Assembly (NCBI GenBank): GCA_964512485.1
Contig: CAZEHJ010000016.1
Location: forward strand, 1 to 54,426
Origin: CAZEHJ01 sp964512485
Lineage (GTDB): Bacteria > Bacteroidota > Rhodothermia > Rhodothermales > UBA10348
Length of the DNA: 54,426 nucleotides
Reading direction: 5' to 3'
Under the pieces are notes generated by a model that was given only the letters and a program-made list of their open reading frames with translations, made no database searches and was not told the DNA's origin. Position numbers and translations under genes: made by a program. Shown one piece after another: positions 16,457-26,260 of the stretch; position 1 is the stretch's first letter, and each line of letters starts with the position of its first letter.

Positions 16457-19372
16457 CTAGTTCGCTTGAACAACCAGTTTGCTTAAGCGATCTCTCACTT
16501 CCTGCACTTCGTCCTGCATGCTTTCATGCGCGTCTTCCCGCCAGTTCAGGAACTCCTGATAGTTGCGAATGGCTTCTTCCCTGTTTCCGGCCTCTTCCTG
16601 CAATTCACCCATCATCTTGTGGGCACGTACAGTTGTGCTTCTCCACATGAAGAAGCCACTCAATGAAGATCGAATGATCGGAATGGCATCTTCCGTCCGG
16701 CCAAGCTTTCGTAGCACATCTGCATGGACCAGTCGTTCTATTGGTGCAAGATCAACTTTCGTGGCAAACCCGATGTGTCCCAATTCCCTTTTGGTGCCCT
16801 GTTCCATCCAATAAAGTGATTCTTCCCATTTGCCCTGAGCATGAAACATCATGCCCCTGATTCTTGCCGCCAAGGACCAAGCAACCGATTCCTCGGGACT
16901 CTCGACGGGAATCAGCGCTTCCAATTCATCGAGAATGGTTGCCATTTTATCGAGGTCACGCTGCTGCTCTCCCCAGTTAAGTAGACCACGGAAATACAAC
17001 AGAAGCTCGTGCTGTTCATCGTCAAACTGACCTTCCCAGTACACCCGTGGAAATCCCGATGCGGTCGCGAATCTATCGTCAAGAGCTCGACATTCCTCTG
17101 CGGACAACATGGCTTGTCGGACCGCACAATAGTAAAAATGACTGGCCCACTTGACCGGTTTTCCTGAATACTCCGACGTCAACAACTCTTGTTTTGCTCG
17201 CTCATCGTACTGCCCCATTTCAAACATGAACTCGTACGCGATCGCCGGCACTAATTCGAACATTTTCGGGGAAGGGTCCGGAGGAGCGATGCCTCCTTCC
17301 GACATGATATGATAGATTACATTAATCGTTTCTATGGGGTGCGACTCTGCCACGGATTCCAGCATCATCGACTGCTGGTCACGAGGGGCGCGGATCACAC
17401 TCATGGCCAATTCCCAGTTGTCAGCCTTACTTGGGTTGAACGGCCTCATTTTCTCGATCAACGAGTCGACCTTGTCGAAAGCCCTTTGTTGAAGATACAG
17501 GGTTCTCAGATGACCGGAATATTCCTGGTGCTCCGGCCAGGCAGATATGAGTTCTTCGAAATGAAAAACCGCTTCATCAACAGGCAGATTGTTGAACGCA
17601 TAAAAATGGTGGATGAGATCACCGATTCGTCCATGCAATATTTTATTGTCAGGATTCTTCTTCAGCTCATTCTTGAAGCGCTGAATGAGTTGCATCTGGG
17701 TCTCACCGGGAAGTGGACGCTCTGCAAGGACGTAATCCGGAATCTTTTCCGGATACCTGTCCGCCATGGCTCGAGCATGGTTTTGGATTGGAATCCCTGC
17801 TGGATTCCAGCCAGCAGCCCTGACGACGGCAAGCCAACCCATAGCAAATGTCGAATCAAGTTCCACAGCCTTACGGGCAAGCGCCAGAGCCTCTTCCTCC
17901 CTGAATTGTCGAAGAGCTTTTCGAGACTCGATAAACGCTTTGAATGCTTCCGCACTCTCAGTCATCGTTACCGGATCCGACCATCGGACTCCTTCGGTTT
18001 TTGCCACGTAATCATTCGTCAATCTCAGTCCCAATGCATCGACGGCGGCAAACACATCTTCGGTTGCAGATATTTCCGCCGTGACGTGTGTCATCAATTC
18101 GCCGTTTGCACGGTAGAGTGTCGACGAAATGTGATTCTCTCCTGCCACAGGAGAGATCGTACCCAAAACAAAAAATGTAGCGCCGAACGTTTCGGCCAAT
18201 TCCATACCGGATGAGATATTGCTGTTCCAGTCTGGCCGATTGTCCAGGATTCCTGCGATCAGGTTGGGATCCTTTACCCGCAGCGACGAAATCCGATCAA
18301 GGACACCTCCCAGCATGACAGCTATTCCCTCTCCGTCCAATATCAGACCGTCATCAGACGTGGCCTTGAATGGAATGACGGCGACAATATCGAGCCCATC
18401 CGATTCAATCAGCGGCGCTGAAGTCTCCCGATTCAACAGCAAAGCGGCAATCACTGCAGCCAAAACGGCCAAGGCACCCAGCATGATGGTGCGAATCGGA
18501 ATCGATTTGGCTACGGGCTCGGTCGCAGCTGGGCCGCCACGACTCAACCGAAGCGCTTCGATTGCAGCAGTCGCCGAAGCAAAACGGGACGCGGCATCCT
18601 TGGACAGCAACTGATCCACAACTTCCTTCAAGGATTCCGGGATCTCGCCCTCGTTGAGAGAAGCGTGCTCTTCGTTGATTATCGAATAGACTGTCGCCTG
18701 CTCATATTGCGATGCGAAGGGTTGAACGCCACTCAGCATTTCATACAGAATCACACCGACGGCCCAGAGATCAGTCTGCACGGAGGCATCCTCGCCGCGG
18801 GCCTGCTCAGGACTCATGTAGGCTACCGTTCCGACCGTGGAGCCATCGCGCGTCAGGTCAATGCCATCTCCCAGCTTGGCCACGCCGAAATCCAGGATTT
18901 TGACCGTGCCCTCATCGGTGACCATGATGTTGGCAGGCTTGATGTCCCGGTGTATAATTCCGGCTTCATGCGCCTTCGACAATCCCTTCAATACCTGAGC
19001 AGCGATATTCGTCGCTTCGGTGACCGAAACAGGTCCGTCATTCAGTTTCTCCCGAAGCGTCCGGCCTTGATAGCACGCCATCGCGATGAAGGTCCTGCTG
19101 GTCGATTCGGTGGATACTCGTGAATCGCTTCCCCCTTCCACATCGGCGATTTCGTAGATCGTACAGATGTTGGGATGATCCAGGCTGGAAGCAGCTTTAG
19201 CCTCGAGAATGAAACGTTCTTTTGCGCCCAACTCTCCTGCATATTGATCCGGCAGAAACTTGAGAGCTACTTCGCGATCCAGATTCAGGTCTAGCGCTTT
19301 GTAGACCACGCCCATACCGCCCCGGCCCAGTTCTGAGAGAACTTTGTAGTGCGAAATAGTAGATCCAATCAT
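16457..19372 (-). CDS. membrane-anchored Ser/Thr protein kinase with TPR-like C-terminus
   Basis: A 971-residue Hanks-type kinase. The N-terminal kinase domain has the Gly loop LGRGGMG (15-21), the ATP lysine in VALKFL (Lys38), HRDIKPAN (Asp143 catalytic), DFGVAKL (161-167) and SPEQARG. A single transmembrane helix at about 294-313 is followed by a long extracytoplasmic part: a region like the TolB-N/CHASE-type sensor found in such kinases, then helical repeats rich in Ala/Leu with TPR character up to the end. This layout is common in Rhodothermota, Acidobacteriota and Planctomycetota. Targets are unknown. It lies on the strand opposite to the TCA genes and next to a PadR-regulated permease on the same strand. 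Confidence 0.9.
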   Translation of the reverse strand: MIGSTISHYKVLSELGRGGMGVVYKALDLNLDREVALKFLPDQYAGELGAKERFILEAKAASSLDHPNICTIYEIADVEGGSDSRVSTESTSRTFIAMACYQGRTLREKLNDGPVSVTEATNIAAQVLKGLSKAHEAGIIHRDIKPANIMVTDEGTVKILDFGVAKLGDGIDLTRDGSTVGTVAYMSPEQARGEDASVQTDLWAVGVILYEMLSGVQPFASQYEQATVYSIINEEHASLNEGEIPESLKEVVDQLLSKDAASRFASATAAIEALRLSRGGPAATEPVAKSIPIRTIMLGALAVLAAVIAALLLNRETSAPLIESDGLDIVAVIPFKATSDDGLILDGEGIAVMLGGVLDRISSLRVKDPNLIAGILDNRPDWNSNISSGMELAETFGATFFVLGTISPVAGENHISSTLYRANGELMTHVTAEISATEDVFAAVDALGLRLTNDYVAKTEGVRWSDPVTMTESAEAFKAFIESRKALRQFREEEALALARKAVELDSTFAMGWLAVVRAAGWNPAGIPIQNHARAMADRYPEKIPDYVLAERPLPGETQMQLIQRFKNELKKNPDNKILHGRIGDLIHHFYAFNNLPVDEAVFHFEELISAWPEHQEYSGHLRTLYLQQRAFDKVDSLIEKMRPFNPSKADNWELAMSVIRAPRDQQSMMLESVAESHPIETINVIYHIMSEGGIAPPDPSPKMFELVPAIAYEFMFEMGQYDERAKQELLTSEYSGKPVKWASHFYYCAVRQAMLSAEECRALDDRFATASGFPRVYWEGQFDDEQHELLLYFRGLLNWGEQQRDLDKMATILDELEALIPVESPEESVAWSLAARIRGMMFHAQGKWEESLYWMEQGTKRELGHIGFATKVDLAPIERLVHADVLRKLGRTEDAIPIIRSSLSGFFMWRSTTVRAHKMMGELQEEAGNREEAIRNYQEFLNWREDAHESMQDEVQEVRDRLSKLVVQAN

Positions 19373-19396
19373 GGCGGTGGCGGGCTGGGTATCTAC

Positions 19397-19402
19397 ATTA
19401 TA
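19397..19402 (-). promoter_or_regulatory. candidate -10 box of the kinase gene
   Basis: On the minus strand a perfect TATAAT lies 25 bases before the kinase ATG. The -35 region is a poor match (CTGGAT at 17 bp). Confidence 0.35.
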
Positions 19403-19593
19403 TCAAATACCGCTCCGAAATCCAGAAAACGCTCTTTCAAGGAGTTTTCAACTATTGGTTCGGCCCCACACACCCGTTGTTGCAGTCTTGAGCTAGCAAC
19501 CTGTCTTCAATTCGGGACGGAATGCAAATGCGGTTCTTGACCAGGCGATGACACTGCACGAACCCGCGATAGATTCAAAAACCCTTGCTCCTC

Positions 19594-22188
19594 TCAGTTG
19601 ACCCGCAACACATCTGCCGGTGAAACTTTGACCAGGCGATACGACTGAAGGGACAAAGACAGCGCCGCAACCAGAAAGACCAACACGTTCGCGATCACGA
19701 ACGGCGCATAACTCTCTGGCAAATCCACCGTCGTGAATTGCAAAATCTTATTGCTGAACAACAAGTAACACAGCGGGGTGGCAATCATGGTAGCAACCCC
19801 CAGCATGATCAGAAATTCTCGATTAACCACGAAGATCACGTGAGCAGCTGAAGCTCCCATTGTTTTCCGGACACCCACTTCCTTGATTCGCAGTGCGACT
19901 CGCTGAGACGCTAGTCCGAATAGGCCCATACTCGAAATGAGTAGAGCAAATGCTGCGACCACAGACATGAAAACGGCCAGTCCATCCATCGAATCGGCCT
20001 GAACGACCTCTTGTTGGGTATAGTATGAAAAGTCGATTTCCGGGAATTCGGCCTCCCAGACTTCTCGAAGAGCCGCCACTGCTCGATCCGGGTTCGTTCC
20101 GGCAACACGCACGATCAATTGGTCGAATGAGTGCTTTCCAGCAAGTCCGAAAATGGCTGGTTCTTTCTTTCCAACCAGAGGACTGAGCAAGAAGTCATCG
20201 ACGACGCCTACTACTGTATAGGATCGTTCATCGATGCGCACGCTTTCGCCCACAGCAGACTCCCAATCATGGCTTTCGGCCATGGTCTGATTGATGACAA
20301 TAGAGGTGGAATCGTCGACACTCCGGTTCTGATCGAACACTCTGCCATCGGCAACTCGCAGGCCCATCGCACTCAAATACTCGGGGCCGACCGCGAAAAA
20401 AGTAACCCGTTCCTCAACCGACGCCACTTTCACGCTGACCGTGCCGGCCGCCGAACCGATGGAATGCCTGGTCCCAGCAACACGTTCGATCTCCGATATC
20501 TGAACAGCCGCGTTTTCCAAAACTTCAATATGATCCTGGTTTTGCACAGGAAGAGTTACAATGGACTCATACGGATACCCCCAATCGTCCACCTTCAATC
20601 GATCATCCAGCGTTCCGGCGAACGTTGCAAACGTAATCGTCCCGATGGTCAGCACGAATTGGATCGTTGTCAAGGTGCGCGTAAGAGCCTTTTTCTCGCC
20701 CAATTTCCGGGAACCGCGCAAGATCTCAACCGGCTGAAATGAGGAGATGTAAAATGCGGGATACGATCCTGAAATGACCCCGACGAAGACCAGAAGCCCG
20801 CCAAGAATCTGCCAGAATACAGGATCAGCCAGATAGCCTGGGGGGATATCAAAACGAACCATGCTGTTCACGAAAGGAATGGCTGCCGACCAGGCGAACA
20901 GAACCCCGCCAACAATAGCCAGAGCGCAAATGAGCAAGTTCTCAGTCAGAAACTGAGCGACCAATTGCGTTTTATCTGCTCCCGTCGTCTTCCTGATTCC
21001 GATTTCTTTCAGACGACGCGCCGCCGAACCCAACGATATTGAGATATAGTTGAAGCAAGACACCAGCAGCATGAGCATCGCCAGGATGCCAAACATTCCG
21101 GATTCGATGGGACGTGGGGCCTCGAGTGCGCGGCCTTCAATCAACCAGGCTTCGAAAAAGTCTGGGGAGCCCACGCTGTCGAGAAAAAAGTTCTCAATCG
21201 GCTGCGTACCATCTGTAGCGTTCGTTTGCGGGATGTAACGATCCATCTCACTCTCAAGAAATGGAATGTCCTCCGCATCATTGATCAGCAAAAACGTGGC
21301 GTCTGTGTAAGCGCTCCAATCTTGCATGCTTGCAAGATCCACGGATAGTCGTTTCTCATATCCCAGCAAGATGTCAAAAGTAAACCGTGCCAATTCCGGG
21401 AACGGTTCTGCGACAGCGCCAACCAATAGGGTCTCCTCAGAGCCACGAGCGAATGAAAGAACGATCTGTTTGCCGAGCGCGTCCTCATCGCCGAAATACT
21501 TCTCGGCCATTTCAGCGCTGAGAATCACCGAGCCGGGATCGGAAATCACTGAAGGGCTTCCCTGCGCAAGAGGGAAATTCAACAGGTCGAAGAAGTCAGT
21601 ATCAGCGAAGGAAATGCGTTCCCTGAATGCATTTCCGTCGGCATGAACCATGGCGGAACTGGACGAAAATCGCACAGCTCGTTCTATTTGAGAGTATGCC
21701 GATACGAGCGCTGGGGCCAGCGGGACGGGAGACGAACCCCTTAGTCGTTCCCGTCTGAGCGTGTTGTCGACAGGTTCTACAACGTGACCTATCAGATACA
21801 GCTGACCTTTTTCATCATGGATTTGGTCGTAGCTGTTCAAAACCTGGACGAAGAGCAATAATGCGATGGCGCTTCCCACCGCTGCAGAGAGTCCCAAGAT
21901 ATTTATAGAGGAGGCCACCTTGTTCTTGGTCAGATTGCGACCACCCACCAGCAGGTAGTTTTTGAACATGATGGTTCCCCACAGCGCTTTTTCCACGAGC
22001 TGGTCGGGAATCAAACGCAACACCTGGCCTCGATACCACCACCTGGCTGCCCTCTCTCCTCTCTCACGGGCGATTTCATTGTAGAACTCTTCAAAATCAC
22101 CAACGGGTGTGTCAAAGTGATCACCTACGAGATATCGCAAAAGAAATGCGGCAAAACGCGGGGGAGAATAATATTGACGTTCACTCAT
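19594..22188 (-). CDS. FtsX-family permease with N-terminal permease prefix domain
   Basis: An 864-residue protein. The first 85 residues (PPRFAAFLLRYLVGD then LRLIPDQLVEKALWG) resemble permease prefix domain 2, which precedes FtsX/MacB-type permeases in Bacteroidota and related phyla. Then come two MacB-like units: a first transmembrane helix, a large extracytoplasmic part and three helices, twice, ending RLVKVSPADVLRVN. Such duplicated permeases usually work with a separate ATPase; none is here. The start overlaps the PadR gene by ATGA, so the two are co-translated and co-regulated. The substrate is unknown; export of peptides or lipoproteins is typical of the family. Confidence 0.88.
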   Translation of the reverse strand: MSERQYYSPPRFAAFLLRYLVGDHFDTPVGDFEEFYNEIARERGERAARWWYRGQVLRLIPDQLVEKALWGTIMFKNYLLVGGRNLTKNKVASSINILGLSAAVGSAIALLLFVQVLNSYDQIHDEKGQLYLIGHVVEPVDNTLRRERLRGSSPVPLAPALVSAYSQIERAVRFSSSSAMVHADGNAFRERISFADTDFFDLLNFPLAQGSPSVISDPGSVILSAEMAEKYFGDEDALGKQIVLSFARGSEETLLVGAVAEPFPELARFTFDILLGYEKRLSVDLASMQDWSAYTDATFLLINDAEDIPFLESEMDRYIPQTNATDGTQPIENFFLDSVGSPDFFEAWLIEGRALEAPRPIESGMFGILAMLMLLVSCFNYISISLGSAARRLKEIGIRKTTGADKTQLVAQFLTENLLICALAIVGGVLFAWSAAIPFVNSMVRFDIPPGYLADPVFWQILGGLLVFVGVISGSYPAFYISSFQPVEILRGSRKLGEKKALTRTLTTIQFVLTIGTITFATFAGTLDDRLKVDDWGYPYESIVTLPVQNQDHIEVLENAAVQISEIERVAGTRHSIGSAAGTVSVKVASVEERVTFFAVGPEYLSAMGLRVADGRVFDQNRSVDDSTSIVINQTMAESHDWESAVGESVRIDERSYTVVGVVDDFLLSPLVGKKEPAIFGLAGKHSFDQLIVRVAGTNPDRAVAALREVWEAEFPEIDFSYYTQQEVVQADSMDGLAVFMSVVAAFALLISSMGLFGLASQRVALRIKEVGVRKTMGASAAHVIFVVNREFLIMLGVATMIATPLCYLLFSNKILQFTTVDLPESYAPFVIANVLVFLVAALSLSLQSYRLVKVSPADVLRVN

Positions 22189-22517
22189 TTGGACGCCCCG
22201 CTAACAGCAAGTCCAAACACTCCTGACCACATCGATTCCTCAACTGTGCGGATTCGAATTAGCGCTTTTCGGCCTGAGTCAGTCAGTTCGTAAACGCGTT
22301 TGTGCCTTCCTCCTCTTTCGCGAACAGGTTTGGTAACCATCGACCGTACCAGTCCTTTCTTCGCGAGACGATTCAACGGAGTGTAGATAGAACTCAACGA
22401 CCAATCATATCCCGTGTTTTCGGAAACCTGGCGGCGGATCGGGAGCGTGTAAGCATCATGCTGAAGCTTCCAGATGGCCAGCATCACGTATTCTTCGGGA
22501 CGAGTAAGCAAAATCAT
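22185..22517 (-). CDS. PadR-family transcriptional regulator
   Basis: A 110-residue winged-helix protein. The motif YTLPIRRQVSENTG, then SLSSIYTPLNRLAKKGLV and GRHKRVYELTDSGRKAL, is typical of PadR regulators, which repress adjacent transporter genes. It is the upstream partner of the permease, with a 4-base overlap. A perfect inverted repeat immediately before its start is a likely autoregulatory operator. The short length shows it lacks the C-terminal dimer extension of longer PadR proteins (subfamily 2 type). Confidence 0.92.
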   Translation of the reverse strand: MILLTRPEEYVMLAIWKLQHDAYTLPIRRQVSENTGYDWSLSSIYTPLNRLAKKGLVRSMVTKPVRERGGRHKRVYELTDSGRKALIRIRTVEESMWSGVFGLAVSGASK

Positions 22518-22543
22518 GCGAGTCAGAGGCGCAAATTATCCAT

Positions 22544-22584
22544 AGTGAAACATACCATACGAGACTCATCTCATATGTTTCACT
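22544..22584 (-). promoter_or_regulatory. 11-bp perfect inverted repeat, likely PadR operator
   Basis: AGTGAAACATA and TATGTTTCACT are exact reverse complements separated by 19 bases. A smaller palindrome, GAGA-CTCA-TCTC, sits in the centre. The element contains the ACAT...ATGT halves typical of PadR sites and lies 27 bases before the regulator's ATG, next to a GATAAT box (22535-22540, minus strand) that may be the -10. This fits an autorepressed PadR-permease operon. Confidence 0.7.
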
Positions 22585-22610
22585 TTGAATAATAACTTTC
22601 TCCGATCGCC

Positions 22611-23315
22611 TTATACCGCCACGCTGAACGAATCCACGATCGATTCGAACACCTGTGCACCATCCGGGCGTCCGAGTATGGCTTCGGCGCAACGTTCGGG
22701 GTGCGGCATCATACCGAGTACGTTGCCCTGTTCATTCAGAATCCCGGCGATTCCGCGAGATGAGCCATTCGGATTCGCCTCCGAGGTGACGTCGCCATTC
22801 TCGTCGCAGTAGCGAAACGCCACCCGGTCGTTGTCTTCAAGACTATCGAGCACATCATCGGAAGCAAAGTAGTTTCCTTCGCCATGAGCGATCGGAACCC
22901 TGAGAACACTTCCTGACTCCAGACCTTGGGTAAACGAGCTCGTTGTGTTTTCGGTACGAAGGTGGATGTTCTTGCAGGCGAAACGCAGCGATTCATTGCG
23001 CATCAGCGCTCCCGGCAACAGACCTGACTCACACAGAATCTGGAATCCGTTGCAGATGCCCATCACCAATCCACCATTCTGGGCGAATCGGACGACATCT
23101 TTCATGATTGGCGAGAAACGGGCGATTGCTCCACTTCGGAGGTAATCTCCGTAGGAAAAACCACCTGGTACGATAACCAGATCGACGTCACCGAGGCTCG
23201 ATTCCTTGTGCCAGATGAACTTGGCATCCTGATTGAATACGTGCTTCGCGACATGGTAGGCGTCGTGATCGCAATTGGAACCTGGAAAGACGATAACCCC
23301 GAAACGAACAGACAT
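22611..23315 (-). CDS. purQ: phosphoribosylformylglycinamidine synthase, glutaminase subunit
   Basis: The ATG giving MSVRFGVIVFPGSNCD begins a 234-residue protein; the frame stays open upstream but without homologous character. It is a class I glutamine amidotransferase: GICNGFQ holds the nucleophile Cys88, HPER (His205, Glu207) completes the triad, and HGEGNY is the PurQ-specific block. It supplies ammonia to PurL in purine synthesis. purS and purL are not in the window. It is transcribed divergently from the creatininase-family gene and runs towards padR. Confidence 0.95.
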   Translation of the reverse strand: MSVRFGVIVFPGSNCDHDAYHVAKHVFNQDAKFIWHKESSLGDVDLVIVPGGFSYGDYLRSGAIARFSPIMKDVVRFAQNGGLVMGICNGFQILCESGLLPGALMRNESLRFACKNIHLRTENTTSSFTQGLESGSVLRVPIAHGEGNYFASDDVLDSLEDNDRVAFRYCDENGDVTSEANPNGSSRGIAGILNEQGNVLGMMPHPERCAEAILGRPDGAQVFESIVDSFSVAV

Positions 23316-23480
23316 ATTCTGGCGGAGGAGATTGGATTCTGGAAAGCCGAATATACGAACGTGCCCACCCGTCACGGAAGTCCAATCGGAATCCTCAGAT
23401 GAACCAGACCAACAATTCATCTATCATCGTGATCGATTGCTCGCCAGTTCCGATCTTGAGGCTCAATTTTCTGGAATCAC

Positions 23481-24239
23481 ATGTCTGCATTTATTCTCGA
23501 TCAGATGACCTGGGCAACCGTCAGGGAGACCCGGTTTGAAACAGCCGTCCTACCCTGGGGAGCGACTGAGGCGCACAATCTGCATCTCCCCTATGGCACT
23601 GACACCTTCCAGGCGGAAGCCGTGGGGCGCGAATCGTGCCGAAGCGCGTGCGAGAAAGGAGCACGTGTCGTCCTTCTGCCAGCAATCCCATTTGGCGTGC
23701 ATACCCAACAGGAAGACATCCGTCTGACGATCAACATGAATCCTTCGACCCAGGAATTGGTGCTTCGGGATTTGATAGAATCCCTTGAAAATGCAGGCGT
23801 CAAAAAGCTTGTAATTCTGAACGGGCATGGAGGCAACAGTTTTCGGCAGATGATCCGCGAGATCCAGGCATCAACCAGTGTCTTCCTGTGCGAAGCCAAC
23901 TGGTACATGCTGGGGAATAAGGAAGATATTTTTGAGAATCAGGGTGATCACGCAGGAGAGATGGAAACGAGCGTCATGATGCATATCAAGCCCGATCTGG
24001 TTCGTCCATTGGAGGAAGCCGGCTCCGGGGCGGAACGCAAATTCAGAATCAAAGCACTTCGCGAACGCCGAGTGTGGGCTCCCCGAAAATGGTCCGAGGT
24101 TTCGGGCGACACCGGAGTCGGGGATCCATCTGCCTCCAGCGCGGGTAAAGGGGCACGATATTTTGAGCAGGTCACCGATGAACTGGCCGAGTTTCTGGTC
24201 GATCTCGATGCAGCAGACATCGATGACCTTTACGCGTAA
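23481..24239 (+). CDS. creatininase-family amidohydrolase
   Basis: A 252-residue protein with the family's metal-binding pattern: GATEAHNLHLPYGTD supplies Glu30, His32 and Asp41, then NGHGGN (His116) and HAGEMETS (Glu160). The family includes creatininase, mycofactocin peptidase MftE and FAPy deformylase of riboflavin synthesis. Nothing in the neighbourhood identifies the substrate, and no mycofactocin genes are present. It is probably a cytoplasmic metal-dependent amidohydrolase. Confidence 0.88.
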   Translation: MSAFILDQMTWATVRETRFETAVLPWGATEAHNLHLPYGTDTFQAEAVGRESCRSACEKGARVVLLPAIPFGVHTQQEDIRLTINMNPSTQELVLRDLIESLENAGVKKLVILNGHGGNSFRQMIREIQASTSVFLCEANWYMLGNKEDIFENQGDHAGEMETSVMMHIKPDLVRPLEEAGSGAERKFRIKALRERRVWAPRKWSEVSGDTGVGDPSASSAGKGARYFEQVTDELAEFLVDLDAADIDDLYA

Positions 24240-24346
24240 TTGATGCGAAATCTGTACAACATCCAGCATGCTCAATCGTTATAGAAAATCTGGCGCAATA
24301 TTTTGTCGGACCCACACTCAGACTGAATTCCAGCGATGATCGCGAT

Positions 24347-25228
24347 ATGATCCCGAAGGAGTTATTCAAGAAAATCAAGCAGATCGAGATCCGAACCAAG
24401 GGTCTCGTGAGCAACATCTTTGGAGGCGAATATCATTCCGCCTTCAAAGGTACCGGGATGGATTTTGCTGAAGTTCGGCCCTATCAATTCGGGGACGACG
24501 TGCGCAACATCGACTGGAACGTTTCCGCCAGATACCCTGAGACGTTTGTCAAAATTTTCGAGGAGGAGCGCGAGCAGACCCTGATTCTGGCAGTTGACGT
24601 ATCGGGATCTGAAAATTTCGCCTCTGCCGGGAAATTCAAGAGAGAGATTGCAGCGGAGATCTGCGCAGTCGTGGCCTTCAGTGCCATCCAAAACAACGAC
24701 AAAGTGGGTCTGTTGCTGTTTTCGGATCAGATTGAATTGTTCGTTCCTCCGAAAAAGGGTCGAAAACACGTGTTGAGACTGATTCGGGACCTTTTTGCGC
24801 ACGAACAACAGTCAACGGGCACCGACCTGACGGTAGCTTTGAATCACCTGGTTCACGTTCTGCATCGCCGCTCCATCGTGATGGTGCTCAGCGATTTCAT
24901 GGACGAAGGATTCGAGCCGGCACTACGGGCCGTCGCTCGTCGCCACGACACGATTGCAGTGCACATGATTGACCCGGTCGAAGTTGAACTTCCAGAGGTT
25001 GGACTCATGGAGGTGACCGATGCCGAGACGGGACTACAGATCATCATCGATACGTCGAGTGAACACATTCGGGACACGTACGCCCGAGAAGCTGAAGCAC
25101 GCAATCTGGAGGTCCAGAAAATCTTCAGACGGTTGAAGGTGGACAAGATCCCGATCATCACAGACGAAAGTTATGTAGAACCGCTGATTCGCTTTTTTCG
25201 TCAACGAAATAAGATGGTTGGCGTCTGA
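24347..25228 (+). CDS. DUF58 protein, first gene of the Bat operon
   Basis: A 293-residue protein with the DUF58 signature FKGTGMDFAEVRPYQFGDD then RNIDWNVSAR (about 34-62). The C-terminal half is a von Willebrand A-like domain with DVSGS (84-88) as its metal-ion-dependent adhesion motif. In Bacteroidota this gene normally follows moxR and precedes the bat genes; a MoxR ATPase would act with it as a chaperone. No moxR is present here: a creatininase-family gene lies upstream. It overlaps the next gene by one base (TGATG). Confidence 0.9.
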   Translation: MIPKELFKKIKQIEIRTKGLVSNIFGGEYHSAFKGTGMDFAEVRPYQFGDDVRNIDWNVSARYPETFVKIFEEEREQTLILAVDVSGSENFASAGKFKREIAAEICAVVAFSAIQNNDKVGLLLFSDQIELFVPPKKGRKHVLRLIRDLFAHEQQSTGTDLTVALNHLVHVLHRRSIVMVLSDFMDEGFEPALRAVARRHDTIAVHMIDPVEVELPEVGLMEVTDAETGLQIIIDTSSEHIRDTYAREAEARNLEVQKIFRRLKVDKIPIITDESYVEPLIRFFRQRNKMVGV

Positions 25229-26259
25229 TGCGATTCTTGATCCTTCTAGCCTTGATGTTTGTCGCTGCGCCCGTGAAGGCTCAGCAAGTCGAGACGTATG
25301 CGTCGGTGGACTCGGTCACCATTGGCGACCGGTTTGAGCTGACCGTGGTACTGGGGCATGATGGAAATGGCGAAGCAATTTTTACACACGATCTGCTCCC
25401 CGACTCCCTGAAGGCGGCTCCCGTCTTCTCGCTGGGGGACTTTGAGGTGTTGAACGTGCTTTCTCGAGGCAGTCGCGCCTATGACCTGGGCGGCCGAATT
25501 GACTCGGTGGTGTATGAAGTCACCACATTTGCCCTCGACACTGCAAGAGTCGCGGGAATTCCCGTCGGCCTGGCGGTGCAGGGTGATACGCTGATGGGAG
25601 CAACACCTGAATTCATTCTGCAGGTGGGTTCTCTGGTTCCAGAAGACGCAGAGGGTATAAAAGACCTGGCTGACCTCGCCGAATTTGAGAAGTCATGGTG
25701 GCCCTGGATATTGGGCCTCGCTATGTTGCTCGCCACTGCACTCGGGCTCTGGTGGTGGAGACGTCAATCCGAGGATGAGGAAGAACAGAACCTGGCCGAA
25801 CCCGAGCCCCAGATTGCTGCCTACGACGAAGCCGTTGAGCGCCTGGCGGTTCTCCAGGCCATGGACCTCACCCAGGCAGACAATATCAAACCGTTTTATG
25901 TCGAACTGACCGACATCCTGCGGACATACGTAGGACGTCGCGCCCATGTACCCGCACTCGAATCGACGACGAGAGAGTTGTTGAATCGGCTCAGAGGCTC
26001 AAGTCGCGGATCGATTTTGCCCGAGGATGTTGTCATTGAAATTGACGAGGTCCTGACTCACGCCGATCTGGTCAAGTTCGCAGACCTGAAACCAATTCTT
26101 GAACAGACGCGGTCCATGGTCACTGAAACGCGGGATGCCATCGAAGGCACCGAATCGGCATACAGAGAGGATGAGGAGCGACTTGCACGTGAGCGCCGGA
26201 TAATGATGGAAGAAGAGGCCTACTCCCCACCAGAAATTGAACCTGTGGAGGACGTCTGA
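25228..26259 (+). CDS. Bat-operon protein with signal peptide and one membrane helix
   Basis: A 343-residue protein. A signal peptide ends VKAQ near residue 19; an extracytoplasmic beta-rich domain follows; WWPWILGLAMLLATALGLWWW (about 154-174) is a transmembrane helix; the remainder is a charged cytoplasmic part. In other Bacteroidota this position holds a conserved protein of the same layout, similar to BatD and to DUF4381. It probably joins the membrane complex formed with BatA/B. Its start codon overlaps the stop of the previous gene. Confidence 0.8.
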   Translation: MRFLILLALMFVAAPVKAQQVETYASVDSVTIGDRFELTVVLGHDGNGEAIFTHDLLPDSLKAAPVFSLGDFEVLNVLSRGSRAYDLGGRIDSVVYEVTTFALDTARVAGIPVGLAVQGDTLMGATPEFILQVGSLVPEDAEGIKDLADLAEFEKSWWPWILGLAMLLATALGLWWWRRQSEDEEEQNLAEPEPQIAAYDEAVERLAVLQAMDLTQADNIKPFYVELTDILRTYVGRRAHVPALESTTRELLNRLRGSSRGSILPEDVVIEIDEVLTHADLVKFADLKPILEQTRSMVTETRDAIEGTESAYREDEERLARERRIMMEEEAYSPPEIEPVEDV

Positions 26260-26260
26260 C

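Noticed and set aside
23316..23420. Extended PurQ start
   Set aside because: The added residues do not resemble PurQ, which starts a few residues before FGVIVFPGSN.
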